This document shows, in pieces, positions 51,776 through 61,277 of a stretch of 64,000 nt of DNA. Both the position numbers and the translations under genes were made by a program. The DNA lies in the NCBI GenBank assembly GCA_964384915.1, contig CAYLMA010000002.1, positions 103,657 through 167,656 on the forward strand, given 5' to 3'. Source of the DNA: Sulfurimicrobium sp964384915. Lineage in GTDB: Bacteria; Pseudomonadota; Gammaproteobacteria; Burkholderiales; Sulfuricellaceae. The notes under the pieces were generated by a model. The model was given only the letters and a program-made list of their open reading frames with translations, did no database searches and was not told the origin of the DNA. Each line of letters opens with the position of its first letter. Within the stretch, counting starts at the first letter, position 1.

Positions 51776-52094
51776 GGACATTGAACACTAATTTCGCGCC
51801 CGCGACATCTTTGCGACTATCCATGCCCCGCTCAACAACGCTCTACAGCGGGAAGATTGAGCAGTGCTGAACCATGCGCTTAATCAATTCTCCAATAATT
51901 GCCATTCAAAGCACCAATCTGGTATCGAAAAATGATTTCGATCAAGTTTCCGCAAATTAGCTCCCTTGATTCCAAGCATCAGGGTGCGGCATATTGCCGC
52001 GCGACAATTAGCCACATTCTATAAGCGCCTGACGGCATCTACCATAGCCCCTGGGTAACCAATCAAAACACGAACCAGAAAGGCCAGATACATT
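51776..52094. other. 319-bp leader of the receptor-TonB operon
   Basis: Holds motif copy D at 51986-52007. The rest is AT-richer with no supported coding sequence and no clear terminator for the preceding operon. No cobalamin riboswitch box was recognised. Confidence 0.5.
51986..52007. promoter_or_regulatory. conserved palindromic motif, copy D
   Basis: GCGGC-ATATT-GCCGC followed by GCGACAA: a perfect inverted repeat with compensatory change relative to copies A and B (T to C matched by A to G), 88 bp before the third receptor's start. Confidence 0.72.
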
Positions 52095-54239
52095 ATGAAA
52101 CAGAGCAAAATCCTCCCCTATCTCGTCGCCGTCATCTGTTCAGGTGGCGCCCTTCACAGTATGGCGGAGGAATCCGCCGGCAGCGCCACGCTGGGTGAAG
52201 TCACCGTGACAGGCACACGGGAAGGGCGCGCCCTGGCCGAAACACCCGCATCTGTTGGGATCGTGAAAGGTGAGGAAATCCGCCGCACTTCGCCGAAGCA
52301 CCCCTCCGAAATCATGGGGCAGGTTCCCGGCGTATGGGTCAATGTCACCGGCGGCGAAGGACACCTGACCGCCATCCGCCAACCTCTCACCACCAGCCCG
52401 GTTTACCTTTACCTGGAGGATGGCATCCCGACGCGCTCTACCGGATTTTTCAACCACAATGCCCTGTACGAGATCAACCTGCCCATGGCAGGCGGCATCG
52501 AAGTCACCAAGGGGCCGGGCTCCGCGCTGTACGGTTCCGATGCCATCGGCGGCGTGGTCAACGTGCTGACCCGTCCGGCCCCCCTCAAGCCAGAGGCCCA
52601 GATCACTGTAGAGGGCGGAGAAAACGGCTGGGGCAGGGCAATGGTAACCGGCGGGAACACGGTCGGCGACAACGGCTTTCGCGCCGACCTCAACCTCACC
52701 CACACAGACGGCTGGCGCGACGCCACCGGCTATGACAGGCAGGCAGGCAGCTTGCGCTGGGACAAAACCCTGGGCAGCAATGCCGCGCTGAAGACCGTTG
52801 CCACTTTCTCCAATATCGACCAGGAAACCGCAGGCAGTTCCACCATCTCCAGGGATGACTACCTGAACAGCCCGACCAAAAATTACACCCCGATTTCCTT
52901 CCGCAAGGTCCAGGCGTTCCGCCTGTCTGCAGCCTACGAAAAAGAATCCGCCGATTCACTGCTGAGCATCACACCCTATTACCGCAACAATGACATGGAC
53001 CTGCTCGCGAACTGGTCGCTGTCCTATGATCCGACGGTATACAACACCAACAACCAGTCTTTCGGCATGATGGTGAAATATCGCAAGGATTTTGCCCCCT
53101 ACCGCAGCCGCCTGATCGTCGGCTTGGACGTCGACCACAGTCCGGGCAGCCGGCTCGAGAAGAGCATTAACACAACCGCGACGGGCACAGGCTATACCAG
53201 GATTTATACCGCCTACACCACGGGCGCCACGGTCTATGATTACGACGCCACATATCGCGGCATCGCCCCCTACATCCACGGCGAAATGTCACCTTCCGAC
53301 AAGCTTCGCCTGACCGGCGGCCTGCGCTATGACGACATTCGCTACGATTACGACAACAGGCTGACGGACAGCTGGATTCTGGCTGGCGGCAGATACTATG
53401 GCCACGCCGCCGACACCTCGCTGAGCTACAACCACTTGAGCCCGAAACTGGGAGCAACCTATGCCTTCAGTCAGAATCTGAATGCCTTCGCTAGCTATAA
53501 CCATGCTTTCCGCGCACCCTCCGAGGGCCAGCTGTTCCGGCCCTCAGCCGGAGCGGGTACGACCGACGCGCAGAAACAGGCCTCCGCCCAAGCCAATGCG
53601 GCATCCGCGCTTGGCCTCAAGCCGGTCAAGGTGGATAGCTACGAAATCGGCTTGCGCGGCAAGGCCGGCCGAGGGATAGGCTGGGAAGCATCGGTCTATC
53701 ACATGACCAAGAGCGATGACATCCTCAGCTACCGGGACCCGGTGACCAATGCAAGCCAGTCGCTGAATGCCGGCAAGACCCTGCACCGCGGGGTCGAACT
53801 CGGGCTCGGCGCTGAACTGACGCGGGAACTCCGGCTGGATGTGGCTTATTCCTACGCCAAGCACACCTATGAGAAATGGGCGGTCAATCCGACGACCGAT
53901 TACAGCGGCAATGAAATGAGCACCGCGCCACGCAGCATCGCCAATACACGCCTGAGCTATGCGCCAGGGGCGCTCAATGGCGGCAAAGTGGCGCTGGAAT
54001 GGGTCAGCCTGGGCAGCTACTGGGTTGACGATGCCAATAGCGCCAAGTATGAAGGCCACGACATCTACAACCTGCGCATCAATTACCCCGCCGGGAAAGC
54101 CCTGGAATTGTTTGGCAGCGTGACGAACCTGACCGACAAGCGCTACGCGGAGAGCGCCTCCCTTTCTTCCGGCAACCCGGTCTACGCCCCGGCGCTGCCG
54201 CGCACCTTCTATGCCGGCCTGCGCTACAACTGGATGTGA
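52095..54239 (+). CDS. TonB-dependent receptor (third, BtuB/CirA-like)
   Basis: 714 residues. Signal peptide (ILPYLVAVICSGGALHSMAEE), TonB box LGEVTVTGTREG, plug with ETPASVGIVKGEEIRRTSPKHPSEIMGQVPGVWVNVTGGEG and IEVTKGPGSALYGSDAIGGVVNVLTR, and barrel end FYAGLRYNWM. The plug resembles receptors for small metal chelates. Start ATG 52095 has AGAAAGG upstream. It leads a seven-gene run ending with another receptor; the next gene starts 2 bp after its stop. Confidence 0.9.
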   Translation: MKQSKILPYLVAVICSGGALHSMAEESAGSATLGEVTVTGTREGRALAETPASVGIVKGEEIRRTSPKHPSEIMGQVPGVWVNVTGGEGHLTAIRQPLTTSPVYLYLEDGIPTRSTGFFNHNALYEINLPMAGGIEVTKGPGSALYGSDAIGGVVNVLTRPAPLKPEAQITVEGGENGWGRAMVTGGNTVGDNGFRADLNLTHTDGWRDATGYDRQAGSLRWDKTLGSNAALKTVATFSNIDQETAGSSTISRDDYLNSPTKNYTPISFRKVQAFRLSAAYEKESADSLLSITPYYRNNDMDLLANWSLSYDPTVYNTNNQSFGMMVKYRKDFAPYRSRLIVGLDVDHSPGSRLEKSINTTATGTGYTRIYTAYTTGATVYDYDATYRGIAPYIHGEMSPSDKLRLTGGLRYDDIRYDYDNRLTDSWILAGGRYYGHAADTSLSYNHLSPKLGATYAFSQNLNAFASYNHAFRAPSEGQLFRPSAGAGTTDAQKQASAQANAASALGLKPVKVDSYEIGLRGKAGRGIGWEASVYHMTKSDDILSYRDPVTNASQSLNAGKTLHRGVELGLGAELTRELRLDVAYSYAKHTYEKWAVNPTTDYSGNEMSTAPRSIANTRLSYAPGALNGGKVALEWVSLGSYWVDDANSAKYEGHDIYNLRINYPAGKALELFGSVTNLTDKRYAESASLSSGNPVYAPALPRTFYAGLRYNWM

Positions 54240-54241
54240 GC

Positions 54242-55468
54242 ATGAACCTGCGCTTCATGGGTTTGCTGCTGGCCACTCTAGCCGCCCTCCCGGCGGCTGC
54301 GGAAGAGCATCGCCACAACGCGGGCGCGGAAGGGAAAGCCAAGGACATGGGCAAGATGTGGCAAGCCGCCCTGGCGCGCCCGGCCCTGTCCGCCACCACG
54401 GCCTTCGACGCCGAGGGGCGCTTGTGGCAGGCCGTGGTGCAGGATGCTTTCCTTTACATCCGTCATTCCGACGACATGGGCAAGACGTTCAGCTCACTGG
54501 TGGCGGTCAATCCAACACCTGAGCGCATCGCCGCCGACGGCGAGAACCGGCCAAAAATCCTGGCGGGCGGCAAGGGCCGGCTTTTCGTGTCCTACACCCA
54601 GAGCCTGGACAAACCCTTTAGCGGCAACATCCGCTTCAGCCGTTCGCTCGATGGCGGCAAGACGTTTTCGCCACCCGTCACCGTCAACGACAACCACGAA
54701 ATCATCAGCCATCGTTTCGAGGCCATGGGCATCAACAAGCGGGGCCATATCTACCTGGCCTGGCTGGACAAGCGCGACTTGAGCGCCGCCGCCCAAAAGG
54801 GCGAAGCATTCACCGGCGCCTCCGTCTACTACGCAGTATCGGAAGACGACGGCGCCAGCTTCTCCCCCAACCGCCGGGTGGCGGAGCACACCTGCGAATG
54901 CTGCCGGGTGTCCATGGCGATGGACACGGACGGCTTGCCGGTGATTTTCTGGCGCCACATCTACGGCCAGAACACACGCGACTTCGCCCTGGCCAAGCTT
55001 GATGGACGTTCTTCACCAGCGCGCGCCACGCACGACAACTGGCAGATCGATGCCTGTCCCCACCATGGCGGCTCCATTTCCATCGGCCCGGACGGCGTCC
55101 AGCACCTGGTGTGGTTCAATAACGGGCCGGAGCGGCACGGCCTGTTCTACGCTTCGAGCCGCGCCCATGGCCAGGCCTTTTCCACCCCCAAAGCTTTCGG
55201 CAAGGAGGATGCTCAAGCCAGCCATCCGGATGTGCTGAGCCTGGGGCGGAAAATTTTCGTGGTATGGAAGGAATTTGACGGCAAGGAGGCCTCGGTGCAG
55301 GAAATGCACTCTTCCGACGGCGGCGGCACCTGGTCCGGACCGCGCCGCCTCGCCGCGACAGCAGGCGCTTCAGACCATCCCTTGCTGATCTCCCATCAAG
55401 GCAGGGCATACCTGTCCTGGCAAACGGAAAAGGACGGATTGCAGTTGGTGGAAACCGGTTTGCCATGA
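54242..55468 (+). CDS. exported BNR/Asp-box repeat protein with CECC motif
   Basis: 408 residues from ATG 54242; a GTG at 54236 overlaps the receptor stop. Signal peptide (MGLLLATLAALPAAAEEHRHNAG) followed by a His pair. Asp-boxes SDDMGKTFSS, SLDGGKTFSPP, SEDDGASFSPN and SSDGGGTWSGP predict a six-bladed sialidase-like propeller. The motif C218-E-C220-C221 (TCECCRVSMAMD) plus DACPHHGGS has no place in sialidase catalysis and would suit a metal site. Annotation as exo-sialidase would be misleading; a periplasmic metal chaperone is inferred from context. Confidence 0.75.
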   Translation: MNLRFMGLLLATLAALPAAAEEHRHNAGAEGKAKDMGKMWQAALARPALSATTAFDAEGRLWQAVVQDAFLYIRHSDDMGKTFSSLVAVNPTPERIAADGENRPKILAGGKGRLFVSYTQSLDKPFSGNIRFSRSLDGGKTFSPPVTVNDNHEIISHRFEAMGINKRGHIYLAWLDKRDLSAAAQKGEAFTGASVYYAVSEDDGASFSPNRRVAEHTCECCRVSMAMDTDGLPVIFWRHIYGQNTRDFALAKLDGRSSPARATHDNWQIDACPHHGGSISIGPDGVQHLVWFNNGPERHGLFYASSRAHGQAFSTPKAFGKEDAQASHPDVLSLGRKIFVVWKEFDGKEASVQEMHSSDGGGTWSGPRRLAATAGASDHPLLISHQGRAYLSWQTEKDGLQLVETGLP

Positions 55469-55941
55469 GCAGGCGCTGGGCGATATTCCTTCTGCTCTGG
55501 GCCTGGATTTCATTCGCCCATACCGCGCCTCCGGAGCCCAGGCCCTTCGGCCAGGGCAGCATGAAGGAAATCGCGCTCGCCCATGCCGGCAAGCCCTTCA
55601 TCCTGGCGTTCTGGTCGCTGAGTTGCGTTCATTGCAAGTCCAATCTGGAACTGTTCGGCAAGCTGCTCCAGCAGCACCCTGAACTCTCGCTCGTGCTGGT
55701 TTCCACCGACGCGCCGGAAGAATCAGCGATCATGGCCACGCAGCAAAAATATGGCCTGGAAAAGCTGCAAACCTGGGCATTTGCCGACCGCTTCGTGGAG
55801 CGGCTGTATTTCGAGATTGATCGCAGGTGGCGCGGCGAATTGCCACGCACCTATTTGTATGACGCAACGCACCAGGCACGCGCCGTCACCGGCAAGCTGG
55901 ACGAGGCGGAAACGGAACGCTGGGTAAAAGCGCATTACTAG
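55465..55941 (+). CDS. periplasmic thioredoxin-like (TlpA/ResA type) protein
   Basis: 158 residues. N-terminal hydrophobic signal (WAIFLLLWAWISFAHT), then the thioredoxin fold with the redox centre C54-V-H-C57 (LAFWSLSCVHCKSN) and the loop RGELPRTYLYD holding the cis-proline. Such proteins reduce disulfides or load copper onto cuproenzymes, and are fed by CcdA/DsbD-type proteins such as the one encoded at 51113. It overlaps the BNR gene by 4 bp. Confidence 0.86.
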   Translation: MSRRWAIFLLLWAWISFAHTAPPEPRPFGQGSMKEIALAHAGKPFILAFWSLSCVHCKSNLELFGKLLQQHPELSLVLVSTDAPEESAIMATQQKYGLEKLQTWAFADRFVERLYFEIDRRWRGELPRTYLYDATHQARAVTGKLDEAETERWVKAHY

Positions 55942-55951
55942 CCAGGGGCGC

Positions 55952-56635
55952 GTGGCCGAAGGTTTTCAGGACAAGATGGGGGGAGAAAAAACCAAAAAAT
56001 GGCTGCCGGTTGCCGGCTTTGTAGCGCTTGCCCATGCCGGGGTATGGTACGGCTTGAGCCAGTTGCCGCACGACATCGTTCCCCCAAGGCCGCTGAAGGT
56101 CATCGAAGTGGCGCTGCTGGCGCCCCCTCCGCCGCCACAACCCAAGGTCGCGCCGAAACAGCCGGAGCCGCCCAAACCCGAACCCAGGCCAAAAGCGCAG
56201 CCAAAGGCAAAACCTGAGCCGCGCCAGTTATTGCAAGCTCAGCCGGTTCCGGAAAGAGCCGTGGAACAGGCGCCGGAACCAGCGCCGGTCGCCGTTGCGC
56301 AAGCCGCGCCCGCCATAGAGGCGCCCTCCAGGGCCGAGGCGGAACCCGTGGTGGAAGCGCCGCGCTTCAACGCCGCCTATCTCAACAACCCGCCGCCGGC
56401 TTACCCCCTCACGGCGCGCCGCAGAGGGATAGAAGGGCGCGTCCTGGTGCGTGCCGAGGTGCTGGCGGATGGGAGTTGCAACCGGGTTGAACTGAAAAAA
56501 ACCAGCGGCTTTGACCCGCTAGACCAGGCAGCGCTGGAAGCCGTCAAAAAGTGGCGCTTCGTCCCGGCGAGAAAGGGCAGCCAGTCCATCACCGCCTGGG
56601 TGGAAGTGCCGATTATCTTTAAATTGGAAAACTGA
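55952..56635 (+). CDS. tonB: TonB energy-transducing protein
   Basis: 227 residues from GTG 55952 (AGGGG upstream); ATG 55976 with CAGGA is an equal candidate. An N-terminal membrane anchor (WLPVAGFVALAHAGVWYGL) precedes a Pro/Lys-rich periplasm-spanning segment (~50-110) and a C-terminal TonB domain (YPLTARRRGIEGRVLVRAEVLADG, PLDQAALEAVKKWRFVPA). It transmits proton-motive force to receptors. It is placed between the redox genes and exbBD, so it is likely dedicated to the neighbouring receptors. Confidence 0.92.
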   Translation: MAEGFQDKMGGEKTKKWLPVAGFVALAHAGVWYGLSQLPHDIVPPRPLKVIEVALLAPPPPPQPKVAPKQPEPPKPEPRPKAQPKAKPEPRQLLQAQPVPERAVEQAPEPAPVAVAQAAPAIEAPSRAEAEPVVEAPRFNAAYLNNPPPAYPLTARRRGIEGRVLVRAEVLADGSCNRVELKKTSGFDPLDQAALEAVKKWRFVPARKGSQSITAWVEVPIIFKLEN

Positions 56636-56637
56636 AC

Positions 56638-57294
56638 ATGTTTGGACAAGCAACCTCACCCATCGTAGCCGCGACACTGTGGCTCCTGGTTTCATTCTCT
56701 GTGATCTCCTGGACGCTGATCGTGATGAAGGCCTGGATGCAGTTCCGCCTTTCGCGGCAGAACAGCGCCTTCACCAAGACCTTCTGGAGCGCCCGCAACC
56801 TGACGGAAGCGGAAACCGCCGCGCAGCAGGCGGAAGGCCCGCTCGCGCAACTGTGCCGCACGGGATTCGGGGCGCTGCGAGAAATCGGAAAGGATGGCGC
56901 GGACAGCCTGCAAAACAGCGGCGACAGGCAGGACGTGCTGGAACGCCGCCTGCGCGCCGAAGTTCAAAAGGAATTGCACAAGCTCGAAAGCGGCCTGATG
57001 GTGCTGGCCAGCATCGGCTCGACCGCGCCTTTTGTCGGGCTGTTCGGGACGGTGTGGGGCATCATGCACGCCCTGCAGGACATTTCCCGCACCGGCTCGG
57101 CCGGGCTGGACGTGGTGGCGGGCCCGATCGGCGAAGCGCTGATCGCCACCGCCGTCGGCATCGCCACCGCCATTCCCGCCGTGCTGGCCTACAACTACGG
57201 CCTGCGCCAGGTGCGGCTGTACGGCGCGGAACTGGAAGCCTTCGCCAACGATTTCCTGCACCTCGCGCTCAAGTCCGGTTTCAGCGTGAAATAG
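56638..57294 (+). CDS. exbB: biopolymer transport protein ExbB (MotA/TolQ/ExbB family)
   Basis: 218 residues, three membrane helices: near the N-terminus (WLLVSFSVISWTLIVMKAW), and a central and C-terminal pair (IGSTAPFVGLFGTVWGIMHAL, IGEALIATAVGIATAIPAVLAYNY). These contain the conserved GLFGTVWGI and TAxGLxxAIPA motifs. With ExbD it forms the proton channel driving TonB. It starts 2 bp after tonB. Confidence 0.94.
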   Translation: MFGQATSPIVAATLWLLVSFSVISWTLIVMKAWMQFRLSRQNSAFTKTFWSARNLTEAETAAQQAEGPLAQLCRTGFGALREIGKDGADSLQNSGDRQDVLERRLRAEVQKELHKLESGLMVLASIGSTAPFVGLFGTVWGIMHALQDISRTGSAGLDVVAGPIGEALIATAVGIATAIPAVLAYNYGLRQVRLYGAELEAFANDFLHLALKSGFSVK

Positions 57295-57304
57295 GGAGCT
57301 TTCA

Positions 57305-57709
57305 ATGGGCCTGCACACTTCCTCCGAACAAACCGCCATGTCGGACATCAACGTCACGCCGCTGGTGGACGTCATGCTGGTGCTCTTGATCGTGTTCATC
57401 GTCACCGCGCCGCTGCTGATGCAGGCGGTCAAGGTCGACCTGCCCAAGACGGCGCAGGTCGCCCCACTCAAGCAGACTCAAACCGTCCAGCTTGCCATCA
57501 ACGCCCAGGGCACGGTGTATATCGACCAGCGGCCTATCCATTTCGATATTCTCGAAAACGAACTGAAAGGCATGCGTGCCGCCACCCCCGACATCAACGT
57601 GCAGCTCCACGCCGACGAGAACGTCAAATATGGCCGCGTGGCACAGGTCATGGCAGCGGTCAACCGCGCCGGCATCGCCAAGCTCGGATTCATCACCATT
57701 CCACAATAA
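57305..57709 (+). CDS. exbD: biopolymer transport protein ExbD
   Basis: 134 residues. A single membrane helix (PLVDVMLVLLIVFIVTAPLL) carries the proton-conducting aspartate in INVTPLVDVMLVLL, followed by a periplasmic domain (VQLAINAQGTVYIDQRPI, DENVKYGRVAQVMAAVNRAG). It completes the TonB-ExbB-ExbD set. It starts 10 bp after exbB, and GGAG is present. Confidence 0.95.
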   Translation: MGLHTSSEQTAMSDINVTPLVDVMLVLLIVFIVTAPLLMQAVKVDLPKTAQVAPLKQTQTVQLAINAQGTVYIDQRPIHFDILENELKGMRAATPDINVQLHADENVKYGRVAQVMAAVNRAGIAKLGFITIPQ

Positions 57710-57735
57710 CAAATTTTAACCAAGAAGGAGGTACC

Positions 57736-59967
57736 ATGAAACACCCGCTACGCATCATCCCCCTCGCCGTCGCGCTGGCCTTGCCGCATCTGGCTTTTGC
57801 TGCCGAGAACAAAACCACCACGCTGCCGGAAGTCACTGTCAGCGCCCCCAAAACCGGCGCTATAGGCGCAACCATGGTCGACCAAGCCAGCCTCGCCGGC
57901 ATGCGGGCGGCCACCAGCGACAGCGCCAGCCTACTCCGGGACATTCCCGGCGTCAGCCTGTATGGCGCCGGCGGCGTTTCCAGCCTGCCCGCGATCAATG
58001 GCCTGGCGGATGACCGCCTGCGCATCAAGGTCGATGGCATGGACCTGATTTCCGCCTGCGGCAACCACATGAACCCCGCGCTTTCCTACATCGATCCAAG
58101 CAACGTGGGCAGCATCCAGGTATTTTCCGGCATCGCGCCGGTGAGCGTGAGCGGCGACAGCATAGGCGGCGCAATACTGGTGAAATCGCCAGAACCGGAG
58201 TTTGCCGCGGCAGGGCAGGGCACGCTGCTCAAGGGCCAGGTCGGCGCTTTTTATCGCAGCAACGGCAACGTCACGGGCGGCAATCTCTCGGCAACGGTGG
58301 CGAACGAGAAATTGAGCATGACCTATAGCGGCTCAACCGTCGAATCCGGCAACTACAAAGCTGGCGGGGACTTCAAACCCGCCGGGCCGGCTTTCAGGGC
58401 GGACGGCAGATCCCTTTATACCTCGACAAAATGGCTGCCAGGGGACGAGGTTGGGTCCTCCATGTATAAATCGACGAATCAGTCCCTCGGCTTTGCGCTA
58501 CGCCATGAGAACCATCTGGTCGAACTCAAGCTGGGCGTACAGGACATTCCCTACCAGGGTTTTCCCAACCAGCGCATGGACATGACCGGCAATGACAGCA
58601 AACAGGTCAATCTGCGCTATACCGGCCAATACGGCTGGGGCACCCTGCAAGCGCGCGCATATAGCGAGCACACGCGGCACAAGATGAATTTCCTTGAGGA
58701 CAAGGCATTCTGGTACAAGACGGCGACCCAGACGATCGCTGCGCCCGGCATGCCGATGGACACGGAAGGAAGAAATACCGGCGCCGTGCTCAAGGCGGAT
58801 GTCACGCTTTCCGCGCGGGATATTCTCAAGGTGGGCGGGGAGTATCAGCGTTATCGCCTGAATGACTGGTGGGACCCGTCCGGTAACGGCGGGATGTCCC
58901 CGAATACATTCTGGAATATCAATGACGGCGAGCGCGACCGTTTCGCCGCCTTCGCCGAATGGGAAGCGCGCTGGAACCCGCAATGGCTGAGCCTGCTCGG
59001 GGTGCGCAGCGAAACGGTGAAAATGGATACGGGCACGGTGCAGGGCTACAACACCGGCCCCACCTATTTGGCCGACGCGACGGCATTCAATGCCAGCGAC
59101 CGCAGCCGCACCGACAACAACTGGGACTTGACCGCGCTGGCGCGCTACACGCCCGATAACAGCAAGACCTACGAGTTCGGCTACGCCAGAAAGACGCGTT
59201 CGCCCAACCTCTATGAGCGCTATACCTGGTCAACGGGCGGCATGGCCATGAACATGATCAACATGGTCGGCGAAGGCAATGGCTACGTGGGCAACCTGGA
59301 TCTGCAGCCCGAAGTCGCGAACACCCTCAGCGCAACCGCTGCCTGGCATGATGCCGACCAGCAGAACTGGGGACTGAAAATCACGCCTTTCTATACCCAT
59401 GTTCAGGATTACATCAATGCACAGCGTTTGCCAAGCTCGGCCACGTCGACTGGCTTTGTGTTTCTCAAGTACGTCAATCAGGACGCCCGCCTCTACGGCC
59501 TGGATATTTCAGGTTATTTCCCCTTGGCCAAAAACACCGGCTATGGCAGCTTCAAGGCCACCGGCATGCTGAATTACGTCAGGGGGGAAACCACCAGCGG
59601 CACGGACGACAATCTCTACAACATGATGCCGCTGAACGCGAAACTGGCCGTAGTGCAACACCTGGGCAGCTGGACCAACACGGTTGAGGCACAATTCGTG
59701 GATGCCAAGGAAGACATATCGCAAGTGCGCAACGAGCTTAAAACCGCCGGCTATGGCTTGCTGAATCTGCGCAGCAGCTATGCGTGGAAACAGGCGCGGT
59801 TTGATGTGGGCATCGACAATGTGTTTGATAGATTCTACAACTACCCCCTGGGCGGAGCCTATGTCGGGCAGGGGACAACCATGCCCGCAACGGGGGGCGC
59901 GCCGTACGGAATCGCGGTTCCCGGCATGGGCCGTTCGATCTACGCCGGCGTGAACGTGAAGTTCTGA
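57736..59967 (+). CDS. TonB-dependent copper receptor (OprC/NosA-like)
   Basis: 743 residues, with AAGGAGG ahead of the ATG. Signal peptide to ~22 (AVALALPHLAFAAE), TonB box TLPEVTVSAP, and a plug with DRLRIKVDGMDLISACGNHMNP, where C108 and M112 form a CxxxM pair with H111 between. CxxxM is the copper-binding signature of OprC/NosA receptors, which feed copper to enzymes such as nitrous-oxide reductase. Methionine-rich loops (GMAMNMINM) in the barrel are consistent. The barrel ends SIYAGVNVKF. It lies directly after exbD and closes the operon before a strong hairpin. Confidence 0.85.
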   Translation: MKHPLRIIPLAVALALPHLAFAAENKTTTLPEVTVSAPKTGAIGATMVDQASLAGMRAATSDSASLLRDIPGVSLYGAGGVSSLPAINGLADDRLRIKVDGMDLISACGNHMNPALSYIDPSNVGSIQVFSGIAPVSVSGDSIGGAILVKSPEPEFAAAGQGTLLKGQVGAFYRSNGNVTGGNLSATVANEKLSMTYSGSTVESGNYKAGGDFKPAGPAFRADGRSLYTSTKWLPGDEVGSSMYKSTNQSLGFALRHENHLVELKLGVQDIPYQGFPNQRMDMTGNDSKQVNLRYTGQYGWGTLQARAYSEHTRHKMNFLEDKAFWYKTATQTIAAPGMPMDTEGRNTGAVLKADVTLSARDILKVGGEYQRYRLNDWWDPSGNGGMSPNTFWNINDGERDRFAAFAEWEARWNPQWLSLLGVRSETVKMDTGTVQGYNTGPTYLADATAFNASDRSRTDNNWDLTALARYTPDNSKTYEFGYARKTRSPNLYERYTWSTGGMAMNMINMVGEGNGYVGNLDLQPEVANTLSATAAWHDADQQNWGLKITPFYTHVQDYINAQRLPSSATSTGFVFLKYVNQDARLYGLDISGYFPLAKNTGYGSFKATGMLNYVRGETTSGTDDNLYNMMPLNAKLAVVQHLGSWTNTVEAQFVDAKEDISQVRNELKTAGYGLLNLRSSYAWKQARFDVGIDNVFDRFYNYPLGGAYVGQGTTMPATGGAPYGIAVPGMGRSIYAGVNVKF

Positions 59968-59986
59968 TTTAGAACTGAACCCTACT

Positions 59987-60012
59987 GAAATGGGCGCCAC
60001 GGCGCCCATTTC
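59987..60012. terminator. hairpin after the copper-receptor operon
   Basis: GAAATGGGCGCC, two-base loop AC, GGCGCCCATTTC: a perfect 12-bp inverted repeat 20 bp past the stop. Its outer A/T pairs give a short U-stretch on either strand. Confidence 0.7.
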
Positions 60013-60175
60013 CTTGTCCGGGAAAAACACCCCGGTAACACATTGTTACATTCCCGCTCAGGGAAGAAATGTTTTGGTAACCCGTCTGGTTCAATATATG
60101 ACTCATGCGGCAAGTTCAGTTCATCGCCCTTGCCGGCACTTGTTTCCTCCTCCCTGCCATCCCCATGGCAGTTTC

Positions 60176-60202
60176 AACGGGCGCCTCGGCGCCCGTTTTT
60201 TT
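60176..60202 (+). terminator. rho-independent terminator
   Basis: AACGGGCGCC, loop TC, GGCGCCCGTT then seven T in total. A textbook intrinsic terminator on the plus strand. It lies ~165 bp beyond the previous hairpin, so it probably serves a separate short transcript or read-through. Confidence 0.85.
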
Positions 60203-60332
60203 GGCCGTGGCGGCAGGCACGAGCCGAATGAACTTTAGGCGCGATTATGCAGTCCTTGAAGTATTCATTTGCCGGATGCCGGACAGACGGCTTTCCTGCT
60301 TACAATAGCGCCACCGTCCGCCGAGAAACGCC

Positions 60333-61276
<944 letters not shown>

Positions 61277-61277
<1 letters not shown>

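Larger units (their letters stand above)
59968..60332. other. 365-bp gap between the copper receptor and msrP
   Basis: Contains two GC-rich hairpins (59987-60012 and 60176-60202), a small palindrome GTAAC-ACATT-GTTAC (60036-60050), and weak promoter-like hexamers around 60072-60100 that could drive a short RNA ending at the second hairpin. A 67-codon frame at 60105 crosses the terminator and is not supported. Confidence 0.5.

Noticed and set aside
51776..52094. Cobalamin riboswitch ahead of a BtuB-like receptor
   Set aside because: No B12 box or the characteristic paired elements were seen; the conserved palindrome there is short and shared with other leaders.
60105..60308. 67-codon frame starting MRQVQFIALAGTCFLL
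   Set aside because: It runs through the intrinsic terminator at 60176-60202 and no homology is evident, despite a signal-like start.
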